Assembly: GCA_023129115.1 (NCBI GenBank)
Contig: JAGMCR010000013.1
Location: 1-64,000 of the forward strand
Direction of reading: 5' to 3'
From: Candidatus Iainarchaeum sp.
GTDB lineage: Archaea > B1Sed10-29 > WALL01
DNA length: 64,000 nucleotides
Part shown: positions 7,777 through 15,943 of the stretch, in pieces
How positions within the stretch are numbered: the first letter of the stretch is position 1
How the letters are laid out: the number at the start of each line of letters is the position of its first letter
Notes under the pieces: generated by a model
The model's database searches: none
What the model was told of the DNA's origin: nothing
What the model saw: the letters and a program-made list of their open reading frames with translations, nothing else
Position numbers and translations under genes: made by a program

Positions 7777-8910
7777 ATGCCCGCAAAGCCCAAGAAGAAG
7801 GCGTCTGGAGCGAGTGCGAGGAGGGCCAAGGGGTTCATCAAATCGCTTCCTGAATGGCGCTTGAACAATATTCTTGAGAGCAACATAGTGTACGAGCGGT
7901 ACATCGCCTTGAGGGAGCGCCATAACGACGGCACGGTGCCAGCGCAGTGGGAGCGTGAGTGGGGGATAATCAAGAGGATGAAGCGAGAGAGGCAGAGGCA
8001 GAAGGGGGTGGAGAGGAAGCTGTCGCCGTCACAAGTCGCAGAGAAAGAAGAGGCACAGCGCCTCGCCGACGAGGAAAAGCGCCTCGCCGACGAAGAAAAA
8101 CTCCAGAAAAAAGAGGAGGGGGAAGCGGCCCGGGAGCAGGCAGAGCTTGACGAGTACGACAGGAAAATCCGGGAGCACAAGAAGCGCGAAGAAGAAGAAA
8201 GGAAGCAGGAGTGGGCAAAGGTCCGGGACACCATGGAGGGCCACGAGAGGGAGCCCAAGACTGCCAAGGACTTGCGCGGGGAGAGGGGTGACCGCAGGGA
8301 CTGGGAGCAGGAAAAAATGGCGAGGCTGATGAAGCGCCTCGGCAAGGAGTCGCCAGCTCCGGAGCCAATGTACAAAGAATTGCTTTCGTCGATGACCCAA
8401 CAGGAAATCCGGAAGTCCTTGCGGGTCTCGGACAAGCCGCTGAAGGCGGCCAATCCCGCGGAGCAGGACGCGGTGGGGCGGCCGGGCACGTACGAAAAGT
8501 TTTATTACGTTTATTCCCGGGGCAAAAAAGGCAATGTTTTCCTGGGCCACGTGGCTGCGCTGGAGAAGAGTGCGGACGACTTCAAGCGCGAGAGGTCGCC
8601 TTTGCTGGACCGGCTCCTGCACGCTGAGCTGGACCGGCAGAGGGTCGCCAAGAACGACGTGATTGCGCACATTCGTGTGCCGTCCGAGGGCTTGAGGGGG
8701 CTCTTCGTGAAGCACCCGGCGATTGGCAAGCGCGTGGTGGGCGAGGTAATGGACCGCGTGAGGAAGGACTTCAAGGCGGACTGGGCGCTGCTGTCCTCAA
8801 AGTCGCCGAGGCTGAACAAGCTCCACGAGGGGGGGATGAAGAAGTTTTCGGTGGGCAGCAGGGAGCAGGGCGGGCCTGTGCGCCACTTGCTAAAAGAGCT
8901 CCCCAAGTAA
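7777..8910 (+). CDS. Coiled-coil protein of unknown function
   Basis: 377 residues from ATG 7777, chosen because a TATA-like box (AGCATTTATTCCC, about 7745-7753) lies at leaderless distance. Residues about 85-190 form a highly charged coiled coil rich in E, K and R with repeated RLADEEK units. A globular C-terminal domain (about 225-377; KFYYVYSRGKKGNVFLGHV, then LLDRLLHAELDRQ) matches nothing I recognise. No membrane segment is present. It recalls the coiled-coil protein at 57919 in style, but no shared domain is evident. Confidence 0.7.
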   Translation: MPAKPKKKASGASARRAKGFIKSLPEWRLNNILESNIVYERYIALRERHNDGTVPAQWEREWGIIKRMKRERQRQKGVERKLSPSQVAEKEEAQRLADEEKRLADEEKLQKKEEGEAAREQAELDEYDRKIREHKKREEEERKQEWAKVRDTMEGHEREPKTAKDLRGERGDRRDWEQEKMARLMKRLGKESPAPEPMYKELLSSMTQQEIRKSLRVSDKPLKAANPAEQDAVGRPGTYEKFYYVYSRGKKGNVFLGHVAALEKSADDFKRERSPLLDRLLHAELDRQRVAKNDVIAHIRVPSEGLRGLFVKHPAIGKRVVGEVMDRVRKDFKADWALLSSKSPRLNKLHEGGMKKFSVGSREQGGPVRHLLKELPK

Positions 8911-9150
8911 ACGCTTTTAAACCCCGCCACGCAAAACACTGTTTAGCAGGCCACGTTTCTCATTATTTTAGCTTGGCCTACTGTCAAACATGGTTTCAAC
9001 GTTTGCCTCTGGGGGCCTTGTGCCCCCAAGCCTAACGTGCCATGACGTGAATCCCGCAGGACCTGGCGAATCCCACAGGATTGCCGGGGCACCTGGCGAA
9101 TTTCCCAACGGAAAACGCCGGGGGATTCTCGTCTGGGCTGAGTTTCAGCT
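8911..9150. other. Non-coding stretch with hairpin
   Basis: No gene seen. A hairpin GGGGGC/GCCCCC (9011-9027) is followed by AAGCCTAA. A similar unit (CTCTGGG, a GCC/GGC hairpin, CCCAAGCCTA) recurs at 9335-9364, so this is a small dispersed repeat. The remainder shows short imperfect repeats (ACCTGGCGAATCCC and ACCTGGCGAATTTCCC). Confidence 0.5.
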
Positions 9151-9233
9151 GCTGGGGTCGCATAGCGGCTATTGCGGTGGCCTGCTAAGTCACTGTCCTT
9201 CGGGGCACGGGAGTTCGAGTCTCCCCCCCAGCG
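9151..9233 (+). tRNA. tRNA-Ser (anticodon GCU)
   Basis: A class II tRNA. Acceptor GCTGGGG pairs with CCCCAGC. The anticodon arm is GTGGC-CTGCTAA-GTCAC with anticodon GCT. The long variable arm is TGTCC-TTCG-GGGCA. The T arm is GGGAG-TTCGAGT-CTCCC. The discriminator is G and CCA is not encoded. It decodes AGC/AGU serine codons. Copies of its 3' end are scattered downstream to 13346, so it probably served as an integration site. Confidence 0.92.
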
Positions 9234-9334
9234 CTTCAGCCTTTTTCCGCTGGTAGCGGAAAAACCCTGGGGAATGTATTATTGCTCGCCATTGCGGGCG
9301 AGCATTTGCTCGCTTCGCTCGCAGTTTTTTTTGT

Positions 9335-9409
9335 CTCTGGGAGCCGATAGGCTCCCAAGCCTACCTCGCCAGCTCAGGTTTGGGCTGTTAGACGTCTCCC
9401 CCCCAGCGC
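9335..9409. repeat. Repeat cluster and tRNA-Ser 3'-end copy
   Basis: Three units abut. A GGGAGCC/GGCTCCC hairpin (9339-9356) resembles the one at 9011. A 25-bp word (9363-9387) recurs exactly, inverted, at 40451-40475. A 16-bp copy of the tRNA-Ser 3' end, GTCTCCCCCCCAGCGC (9394-9409), is identical to 9219-9234. Confidence 0.7.
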
Positions 9410-9468
9410 CTCTATACTGTGCAGCGCCAGGCCGTATGGCTGTTGTTTCATTTCCTGAAAAACGATAA

Positions 9469-9502
9469 GTTTAAATATATGCAGTTACTGAATTATTCAG
9501 TA
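9469..9502 (+). promoter_or_regulatory. TATA box and inverted-repeat operator
   Basis: TTTAAATATAT (about 9471-9480) is a TATA-like box about 35-40 nt upstream of ATG 9514. A perfect inverted repeat, TACTGAA-TTA-TTCAGTA (9486-9502), lies between box and start, where a repressor would block initiation. Confidence 0.55.
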
Positions 9503-9513
9503 GGTGAATATAT

Positions 9514-10887
9514 ATGAAGTTTGTGAATCGCAAGCTTGAGCTTAAAGAGTTGGAAAAACTCCAGAAATTGTCTAAAAACAAGCTGTTTGTTGTTGCTCTT
9601 TATGGCATTCGCAGGGTTGGCAAGACGAGGCTCATCCTTGAATTCGCAAAAAACAATGGCATTTATTTCTTCGTGAACAAGAACAAGACTCCTCGTGATC
9701 TCCTCATGGAATATGAAAGTATTCTGAAAAGCAGGGGGGTGCTTGGGGAATTAGAGACGCTTGAGTCCTGGGACCAGTTTATAGACCTAATAATCAAAAG
9801 AACCAACCAACTAGTTATTTTCGACGAGTTCCAGAACTTTTATAATATAGAGCCGTCTTTTTTTGGAATGCTTCAAAAGGCAGTAGACTTGAATGAAAAT
9901 GAACCCGGGCTTATTGTAGTTCTTGGCTCTACTTTAGGGCTTATCAAGAAAACTTTTTCAGATTCCAAGGAACCACTTTACGGCAGGATAAAAAAATCAA
10001 TGCGGGTAACACCACTTACTTTGCCTTCATCACTAAAACTGTCGAAAGAATTGGGATTGTTGAAAGAGGATGCGGTGAAGTGCTATTGCTTGTTTGGCGG
10101 GTACCCAAAATACTATGTTTATATCGAGGACTATGATTTGAAGGGCAAGGCCATGGAAGAGATACTAAACACTCTCTTGTTTTCAAGGAATGCCCCTCTG
10201 GAAGATGAAGTCACCGTTATGCTTTCACAGGAGTTTGGGGGGCGGAGCGGCGTGTATTTCTCTATATTGGAAGCCATAGCAACTGGCGATAACACTATTT
10301 CCAAAATTGCTTCTTACTTGGGCATGCCAGCCACTTCACTCACACGGCAAATCAAGGAGTTGAAGGATTATTTTGAGTTCATTGAATATGAAAAGCCGTT
10401 TAGCGGGAAAAAAGGCGTTTACAGGATAAAGCACCCGCTGATGGCGTTCTGGTTTTCAAGCATATACAAAAACCTTTCTGCGTATCTTTCTAGAGACCAG
10501 AAATTCGTGAACAGTCTCAAGAACAACCTACCCAATTATTTCGGCAGGTCATTTGAAGCAGCTGCAACAAAGTTTATTGTTCCCAAGTTAGGGTTAACAG
10601 AGGCGAGACGGCAGTGGGGGAAAATGCCCGGAGCCAAGAAGGGAGAAAATACTTATGAGATTGACTTGATAGGGATGAAAGATAGTATCGCATATGCTTT
10701 TGAGTTCAAATGGAAAAAGCTCAATTTTGCTGAGGCCTCTTCTATACTAAATAACCTTAAAACAAAAACTAAGCTCGTTCAAAACCTGCCTCCTAATGTA
10801 AAACTGGGGTTAGTCGCTAAAAAAATCAATGGAAAAAGAAAACTACAACGCAAAGGCTTCTTGGTATATGACATAACTGACTTCTAG
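9514..10887 (+). CDS. Archaeal ATPase with DUF234-type C-terminus
   Basis: 457 residues. Walker A GIRRVGKT (31-38) and Walker B LVIFDEF (100-106) mark the archaeal ATPase_2 family of STAND-like P-loop proteins. A winged-helix segment follows around 255-290 (NTISKIASYLGMPATSLTRQ). The C-terminal DUF234-like region contains a restriction-nuclease-like pattern: EIDLIGM, then FEFKWKK, matching D...ExK. Such proteins are abundant in archaea, often mobile, and of unproven function; nuclease activity is an inference. The gene is AT-rich compared with its surroundings and lies in the tRNA-Ser island, which suggests transfer. Confidence 0.85.
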   Translation: MKFVNRKLELKELEKLQKLSKNKLFVVALYGIRRVGKTRLILEFAKNNGIYFFVNKNKTPRDLLMEYESILKSRGVLGELETLESWDQFIDLIIKRTNQLVIFDEFQNFYNIEPSFFGMLQKAVDLNENEPGLIVVLGSTLGLIKKTFSDSKEPLYGRIKKSMRVTPLTLPSSLKLSKELGLLKEDAVKCYCLFGGYPKYYVYIEDYDLKGKAMEEILNTLLFSRNAPLEDEVTVMLSQEFGGRSGVYFSILEAIATGDNTISKIASYLGMPATSLTRQIKELKDYFEFIEYEKPFSGKKGVYRIKHPLMAFWFSSIYKNLSAYLSRDQKFVNSLKNNLPNYFGRSFEAAATKFIVPKLGLTEARRQWGKMPGAKKGENTYEIDLIGMKDSIAYAFEFKWKKLNFAEASSILNNLKTKTKLVQNLPPNVKLGLVAKKINGKRKLQRKGFLVYDITDF

Positions 10888-11006
10888 CCCAAACTGTCTA
10901 TTACCATTCCCTGATGCTATACTATCCCGCAGTGTAGCACCAAGCTATTTATAGACGTTTGAGCTAATTATTAAGAACCGCATACCACAACAATGGGGGG
11001 CATCTG

Positions 11007-11567
11007 ATGTTCACTGATGAGAGGAGTAAACAAATAGTTTTGGTATCACATTGTATCTTAAACCAAAACTCAATTTCAGATGGGACTGCAGATTATCCAG
11101 CGGCAATTAATGAAATAGTTGAATTATTACTTAAATCTAACATAGGCGTTATACAAATGCCTTGCCCGGAACTGCTGTGCATAGGATTAGACCGTGGAAA
11201 CATTCATGGTTGTGAAGAGCCAGTCGTTGTAGAAAATACAAGAATTCGGAGTTCCTTGAACAGCCCCTCTTCTACCCAAACAATTAAAACCCTTGTAAAA
11301 CAGCTAGTTTACCAAATAGAAGAGTATAGCCAAAACGGATTTACAGTATTAGGACTTATCGGGATTAATCGCTCTCCTAGTTGCGGCGTGAACACTACAT
11401 CAATGAATAATAGAGAGGTTGATGGTGAAGGGGTTTTTATTAAAGCTCTTCGAGAAGAACTAGAAAAAAAGGATGTCCATATCAAAATGGTCGGTATAAA
11501 AGCATCAGAAATGGAAAAAGCGTTAGTGTCAATAAAGAAGTTAGTTGACAATTCACCACAAAAATGA
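11007..11567 (+). CDS. DUF523/TudS-related putative desulfidase
   Basis: 186 residues. The conserved segments SHCILNQN (C16), MPCPELLC (C53, C58) and NRSPSCGVNTT (C126) give the three-cysteine pattern of the DUF523/TudS family. Characterised members hold a [4Fe-4S] cluster and remove sulfur from thiouracil. The closest subgroup by pattern is the TudS-related one; the true substrate is unknown. The ATG follows a GGGGGG tract that could act as a ribosome-binding site. The gene is AT-rich and inside the tRNA-Ser island. Confidence 0.78.
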   Translation: MFTDERSKQIVLVSHCILNQNSISDGTADYPAAINEIVELLLKSNIGVIQMPCPELLCIGLDRGNIHGCEEPVVVENTRIRSSLNSPSSTQTIKTLVKQLVYQIEEYSQNGFTVLGLIGINRSPSCGVNTTSMNNREVDGEGVFIKALREELEKKDVHIKMVGIKASEMEKALVSIKKLVDNSPQK

Positions 11568-11635
11568 ATCACGTAATTTCTAGCAAATTAGGTGGGGGGA
11601 TGGCATTTGGCGCTCCACGCCACTGCCTTGCCGCG

Positions 11636-11645
11636 CCCCCAGCGC
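11636..11645. repeat. Weak tRNA-Ser 3'-end-like copy
   Basis: CCCCCAGCGC followed by TCTTT resembles the tRNA-Ser terminus but has only five C residues. It lies just before the promoter of the membrane protein at 11682. On its own it could be chance. Confidence 0.3.
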
Positions 11646-11681
11646 TCTTTATTTTATACTACTTATGAGATAGACTGGTTG

Positions 11682-11993
11682 ATGAAAAGTAAGATGCAAA
11701 AAGGAATACTATTGGGCCTTTTGGCAGGCATAGTTGATGTGATTCCAATGATTCTACAGAATCTTAGTTGGGACGCCAATCTATCAGCTTTTACTCATTG
11801 GGTAGTTGCAGGCTTTGTCATTTCTGTTGCGGACATACCGATTAAGGGAGCTGTGAAAGGCTTGGTTTTATCTTTGTTGCTTCTGCTTCCAGTTGCCATT
11901 CTTGTGGGTTGGCAAGAACCCATGAGTTTGATTCCTATTCTAATCATGACCGTGATTTTAGGAAGTGCACTGGGATACTTAATTGATAAGTGA
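11682..11993 (+). CDS. Small membrane protein
   Basis: 103 residues from ATG 11682; a TATA-like box (TTATTTTATAC, about 11649-11659) sits at leaderless distance. Three or four hydrophobic segments are visible (GILLGLLAGIVDVIPMIL, FTHWVVAGFVISV, LVLSLLLLLPVAIL, LIPILIMTVILGSALGYLI). No catalytic motif is seen. It sits in the tRNA-Ser island, between two copies of the tRNA 3' end. Function unknown. Confidence 0.7.
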   Translation: MKSKMQKGILLGLLAGIVDVIPMILQNLSWDANLSAFTHWVVAGFVISVADIPIKGAVKGLVLSLLLLLPVAILVGWQEPMSLIPILIMTVILGSALGYLIDK

Positions 11994-12015
11994 GGCCCAA
12001 CAAAGAATCTCTTTA

Positions 12016-12084
12016 CCCCCCCAGCGCTCAACCCTTTTTCTGTTACTCGCTGCGCTCGCTCGGTGGAAAAGCGTTGATGGAAAA
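12016..12084. repeat. tRNA-Ser 3'-end copy plus stem-loop element, copy 1
   Basis: CCCCCCCAGCGC (12016-12027) copies the tRNA-Ser 3' end and shares its next 12 bases with the copy at 13321. It runs into a stem-loop element (about 12029-12084) with ends ACCCTTTTTCTGTTAC and GTGGAAAAGCGTTGATGG and a CGCTGCGCTCG core. Related elements are at 15951-16011 and 44739-44812. Further small hairpins (AACGCTTCGCGTT) follow up to 12190. Confidence 0.7.
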
Positions 12085-12195
12085 TGGCGCAAACGCTTTG
12101 CGTTTGCTGATTTTCAGCAAGGCCCCGCTTTGCGTGAAAAAGAAGAACTAATTTTCTCAACGCTTCGCGTTGGCTATAATGGCGCTTCACAGATG

Positions 12196-12226
12196 GGTGA
12201 CCACATTCTCGTGTTTTGTGGTCACC
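12196..12226. promoter_or_regulatory. Inverted repeat at the fic-1 3' end
   Basis: GGTGACCAC (12196-12204) and GTGGTCACC (12218-12226) form a perfect 9-bp inverted repeat touching the Fic stop codon. The same word occurs between the Fic TATA box and start (13178-13186). It may act as a terminator hairpin, an operator, or a cassette boundary. Confidence 0.5.
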
Positions 12227-13164
12227 TACTTTTTGTATGTCTTGCGCATTACTCTGTATTCTTTGAGGAGGAATTCGATTGTGGGCCTGAGGTTATGGCT
12301 GAACTCATATTCTCTTAGTGACTCATAGTACGTCCCTCGTCTCGTGAATTCTATGTTTACGGGCGGCAATCCATTCTTAATCAGTATATTGTTTAGTAGT
12401 AATCGCCCTACACGCCCATTGCCATCTGTGAATGGATGTATGTTCTCAAACTGGTTGTGCACGACTGCCCCGAGCACGAGAGGCGAATATTTTTTTCTGT
12501 TTTTATTGTACCAAGTAATAAGCTCTTTTAGTAAGGGAAAGACTTTTTCTGACGGTGCACCCTGGTGTATTACATCGCCGTATCCATCCACTACTGCTAC
12601 TTCTTGGCCTTTTGACCGGAGTTTTCCCGCGAAAGATTTAGAGTTCTTGAATGTGAGCTCATGCAGTTTTTTTATGAGGGCTACTGAAATATGTTCTTTT
12701 GTTTTCTTAGTGTAGTTTATTGCTTCCATCAGCCCATATGTCTCGGCTATGTCCCCCCGGCTCTTTTCTGGCCACTCATTCTTCTCAATTATCTCAGTAA
12801 CCTCACTTTCTGTGACTTGAGACCCTTCTATGGCATTAGTATTGTACGTAAAGCTTTCTGCGAAATCCTGCCACTCTTCTTCTGAGAGATGGAACACTTT
12901 GAACCTCTCTTTCTTCTCTAAATCTTTGATTAATTCTAATTCGTGAGTAGATAGAACTGTAACAAACGGGTCTTTGATTGCTTTGTACACTTTAACTCTG
13001 TTGAGAACCTGTTCCCCGATTACCGGCTTTAACTTTTCTAGCTCTTTTTTTGAGAGGTCAGAGCCCAGGAAACGCCTAATCTTCTCAACTTTTTTCCCAA
13101 CACGGAAAGAGTGGACCAGATAATACTTTATTTTCTTGCCCGATTTTCTTTTCTCTACAAACAT
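12226..13164 (-). CDS. Fic-domain protein (AMP-transferase-like) 1
   Basis: 312 residues from ATG 13164, chosen because a TATA-like box (about 13186-13195) is at leaderless distance and the shared N-terminal module begins there. The catalytic motif HPFTDGNGRVGR is at about 243-254. An N-terminal inhibitory motif T-N-A-I-E-G (109-114) marks class II Fic autoinhibition. Fic enzymes usually attach AMP to proteins; the target here is unknown. Residues 1-34 (KRKSGKKIKYYLVHSFRVGK) match the N-terminal module of the second Fic protein and both AbiEii-like proteins. Low GC and the island setting suggest transfer. Confidence 0.87.
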   Translation of the reverse strand: MFVEKRKSGKKIKYYLVHSFRVGKKVEKIRRFLGSDLSKKELEKLKPVIGEQVLNRVKVYKAIKDPFVTVLSTHELELIKDLEKKERFKVFHLSEEEWQDFAESFTYNTNAIEGSQVTESEVTEIIEKNEWPEKSRGDIAETYGLMEAINYTKKTKEHISVALIKKLHELTFKNSKSFAGKLRSKGQEVAVVDGYGDVIHQGAPSEKVFPLLKELITWYNKNRKKYSPLVLGAVVHNQFENIHPFTDGNGRVGRLLLNNILIKNGLPPVNIEFTRRGTYYESLREYEFSHNLRPTIEFLLKEYRVMRKTYKK

Positions 13165-13177
13165 ACACCCTCTTAGG

Positions 13178-13196
13178 GGTGACCACATTTATATGC
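13178..13196 (-). promoter_or_regulatory. fic-1 promoter with GGTGACCAC operator
   Basis: On the minus strand the TATA-like CATATAAATG is followed directly by GTGGTCACC, about 14 nt before the start codon, where a bound protein would block initiation. The word recurs twice at the gene's 3' end. Confidence 0.5.
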
Positions 13197-13320
13197 TTTT
13201 CTATTATTTTGACTACATTATTTATAAACCTGTGTTTTTTGCTGCTGTTTGAGCCCATAACCATAACCAAATCAATACTGGCAGGTGTTTTGGTTATAAC
13301 TCCACAAAAGCAGCCAGACG

Positions 13321-13346
13321 CCCCCCCCAGCGCTCAACCCTTTTTT
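13321..13346. repeat. tRNA-Ser 3'-end copy, distal
   Basis: A C-run, then AGCGCTCAACCCTTTTTT. It shares 24 bp with the copy at 12016 and the core CCCCCCCAGCGC with the tRNA-Ser gene. It is the last such copy before GC-rich core genes resume at 13372, so it is a candidate right end of the island. Confidence 0.6.
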
Positions 13347-13371
13347 AACCCCCAACCCGTTAGGCATAGCG

Positions 13372-14049
13372 ATGCCCAACCGCTACTGGGAAATCGACGC
13401 CTTGCGCGGGCTCGCAGTGGCCGCCATGATATTGTTCCACTTCGCGTTCGACCTAGAGTACTTCGCAGGCATTAACGTCCTGGCCGGAGACGCATGGTTC
13501 TGGCTCCCGAGAATGATTGGGGGGTTATTTATTTTCCTCGCCGGCACCGCGTTGACGCTAAGCAAGAGCAACCCCCTGAAACGGGGGGCAACCATCCTCG
13601 CTTGGGGAGTTATAATTACTATTATTACTTATGTGGCATTCCCCCACGCCACGATTTGGTTCGGGATACTGCACTCCATCGGGCTAGGCATAATCATTTC
13701 CCAGCCGCTGAAGCGGTACGCCCTGCCAACCGGAGTCCTGTTTATCGCGCTTGGGGTGTGGCTCCAGACAATGGCCTTCACTTTCCCGTGGCTCCTCTGG
13801 CTCGGGCTCGGCCCAAGCGGCATGTACATGTTCGACTACTACCCCCTCCTGCCGTGGCTCGGCGTGATGCTGCTTGGCGTGTACGCAGGGCAAAAGCTCT
13901 ATGCCGGGGAGAGGAGCTTCGGGCTGCCAGAGCTTGGCGGGCTGTTGGGAATCAAACAGCTCTGCCTCATCGGGAAAAACTCGCTCTTGATTTACCTGCT
14001 GCACCAGCCCGTGCTCGTGCTGCTGGTCACGGCCGCGGGATACCTATAA
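13372..14049 (+). CDS. HGSNAT/DUF1624-family membrane acetyltransferase-like protein
   Basis: 225 residues. The N-terminus (RYWEIDALRGLAVAAMILFHFAFD) carries the signature of the heparan-alpha-glucosaminide N-acetyltransferase catalytic family: R-x-x-x-x-D-x-x-R-G then a histidine in the first membrane helix. Six or seven hydrophobic segments follow. Relatives move acetyl groups across membranes; the acceptor here is unknown. It is GC-rich like core genes. Its last codons carry the TATA-like CTATAAATAA used by the next gene. Confidence 0.8.
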   Translation: MPNRYWEIDALRGLAVAAMILFHFAFDLEYFAGINVLAGDAWFWLPRMIGGLFIFLAGTALTLSKSNPLKRGATILAWGVIITIITYVAFPHATIWFGILHSIGLGIIISQPLKRYALPTGVLFIALGVWLQTMAFTFPWLLWLGLGPSGMYMFDYYPLLPWLGVMLLGVYAGQKLYAGERSFGLPELGGLLGIKQLCLIGKNSLLIYLLHQPVLVLLVTAAGYL

Positions 14050-14074
14050 ATAATCCCACTGCTTTTTGTTTGCC

Positions 14075-15943
14075 ATGACAGTCCTTGCAAAGCCCAACAC
14101 CAAAACCGTGCTCCTCGGCAACGAGGCAATTGCCCGCGGAGCGCTCGAGGCGGGGGTGGGAGTGTTCGCCGCGTACCCCGGCACGCCCAGTTCCGAAGTC
14201 CCAATAACCATGGCCCAAGTCGCCAAGAAATGTGGCGTCTATTTCGAGTACTCGACCAACGAAAAAGTCGCGCTCGAGACCGCGGTCGGCGCAGCGTGGA
14301 GCGGCGTCCGCGCCATGACCGCAATGAAGCACTTCGGCCTCAACGTTGCGGCCGACTCAATGGGGCCAATTGCGTACACCGGCGTCAAGGCCGGGCTCGT
14401 CGTAATGGTGTCGGACGACCCGCAGGGATGGTCTTCCGCCCAGAGCGAGCAGGACACCCGCTACTACGCCAAAATGTTCCGCATGCCCATGATTGAGCCG
14501 TCGAACCCACAGGAGTGCCTGGAGTACACCAAAGCCGCTTTCGCGCTCTCAGAAAAATACGGCGTGCCAGTATTCCTCCGCACCACCACCAAGGTAAGCC
14601 ACTCCATTGGCACCGTCAAGGTAGGCAAAATCAAGAAGCCGGTCACAAGAGGCGAGTTCAAAAAAGACTTCGACCGCTACCTGCTGCTCAGGCCCAATCT
14701 CCAGAAGCGGCACCGCGTTGCGGACGAAAGGCTCGCCAAAATAGAAAAAAACTCCAAAAAATTCGTCAAGTCAATTCGCGGCAAGGGCCGTGTGGGCATA
14801 ATCGTGTCCGGCGTCAGCTACGACTACGTGCGTGAGGCCCTCCGCGGCCTCGGGCTTAGCCCGCCAATACTCAAAATCGGGATGGTGCACCCGCTCCCCA
14901 CGCAAGCAATCAAGGCATTCATCAAAAACAAGCGCTCCGTCCTCGTGCTCGAGGAGCTCGAGCCAATCATCGAGGACTTTGTCAACCGCGTGGCGAAGGG
15001 CGCCAACCACAGGCTCGTCGTCCACGGCAAGGACTACTTGCCGCGCTACGGCGAGTACACTGCAGAATTAATTATTCCAGCGCTCGGCAAGGCACTCAAG
15101 AAAAAAGTGCCGAGTTTCGCCGCGCACAAAAAGAATGCCGACAACGCAATCAAGGGCCTCCCGCCGCGCAAGCCCGTGTTTTGCCCGGGCTGCCCGCACC
15201 GCTCGACTTTTTACGCGGTCGAAAAAGTGTTCGGCAAGGACGTGGTGTTCGCGGGCGACGTCGGGTGCTACGTGCTTGGCCTGTTCGAGCCGTTCAGGAT
15301 GCAGGACTTCATGGTCAGCATGGGCGCGAGCCTCGGGATTGCGCACGGCATGACGCGCGTGAGTGACCGGGAAGTGATTGCGTTCGTTGGCGACTCCACG
15401 TTTTTCCACGCCGCGATGCCGGGGCTGGCGAACCTCGCGTTCAACGACGACAAAAGCCCGCTGGTGATAGTGATGGACAACAGCATTACTGCCATGACGG
15501 GGCACCAGCCGAACCCGTCGACGGGCGTCACGGGCATGGGTGACAAGGTACAAAAGCTGCCGATTGAAGACATTGCTTTTGCGATGGGCGCAACTGTCGA
15601 GGTCGCGAACTCGTTCAGCCAGCGCGACCTGCTGGACAAGCTCGGGAAGCTGAGGAAGGCCAAGGGCCTTCGCGTGCTCGTGAGCCGGGGCGAGTGCCGC
15701 CTCATCACCAAGCGCAAGCTGCGCAAGCAGGGCCTGGAGTTCAACACGTTCCAAATCGACCAGGAGAAGTGCAAGAAGTGCGGCATCTGCACAGACCACT
15801 TCGCGTGCCCCGCGATTGTTGAAATCCGCAAGAAAAAGGGCGACGAGCCAAAGTACTGGATTAACCCGGACAACTGCTGGGGCTGCTCGGTGTGCATGCA
15901 AATATGTCCCTACGACGCAATCCGCCCGGGGGTGAAGAAATGA
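14075..15943 (+). CDS. iorA: Indolepyruvate ferredoxin oxidoreductase, alpha subunit
   Basis: 622 residues from ATG 14075; the TATA-like box at 14043-14052 supports a leaderless start. It oxidatively decarboxylates aryl pyruvates to aryl-acetyl-CoA with reduction of ferredoxin, as part of anaerobic amino-acid fermentation. Visible features are an N-terminal pyrimidine-binding domain (AAYPGTPSSEVP), a thiamine diphosphate domain (FAGDVGCYVLG, then FVGDS...VMDNS) and two C-terminal [4Fe-4S] motifs (CKKCGIC...CP and CWGCSVCMQICP). The stop overlaps the beta-subunit start (ATGA), so the subunits are coupled. Confidence 0.93.
   Translation: MTVLAKPNTKTVLLGNEAIARGALEAGVGVFAAYPGTPSSEVPITMAQVAKKCGVYFEYSTNEKVALETAVGAAWSGVRAMTAMKHFGLNVAADSMGPIAYTGVKAGLVVMVSDDPQGWSSAQSEQDTRYYAKMFRMPMIEPSNPQECLEYTKAAFALSEKYGVPVFLRTTTKVSHSIGTVKVGKIKKPVTRGEFKKDFDRYLLLRPNLQKRHRVADERLAKIEKNSKKFVKSIRGKGRVGIIVSGVSYDYVREALRGLGLSPPILKIGMVHPLPTQAIKAFIKNKRSVLVLEELEPIIEDFVNRVAKGANHRLVVHGKDYLPRYGEYTAELIIPALGKALKKKVPSFAAHKKNADNAIKGLPPRKPVFCPGCPHRSTFYAVEKVFGKDVVFAGDVGCYVLGLFEPFRMQDFMVSMGASLGIAHGMTRVSDREVIAFVGDSTFFHAAMPGLANLAFNDDKSPLVIVMDNSITAMTGHQPNPSTGVTGMGDKVQKLPIEDIAFAMGATVEVANSFSQRDLLDKLGKLRKAKGLRVLVSRGECRLITKRKLRKQGLEFNTFQIDQEKCKKCGICTDHFACPAIVEIRKKKGDEPKYWINPDNCWGCSVCMQICPYDAIRPGVKK

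Noticed and set aside
8990-9256. An 88-codon open frame before and across tRNA-Ser
   Set aside because: It runs through the tRNA gene and hairpin repeats, with no family likeness and no TATA box at the right distance.
11983-12318. A 111-codon plus-strand frame
   Set aside because: It consists of hairpin repeats and the complement of the Fic gene's 3' end.
15068-15901. A 277-codon minus-strand frame
   Set aside because: Antisense to iorA, whose motifs are unambiguous. Long antisense frames are common in this GC-rich codon usage.
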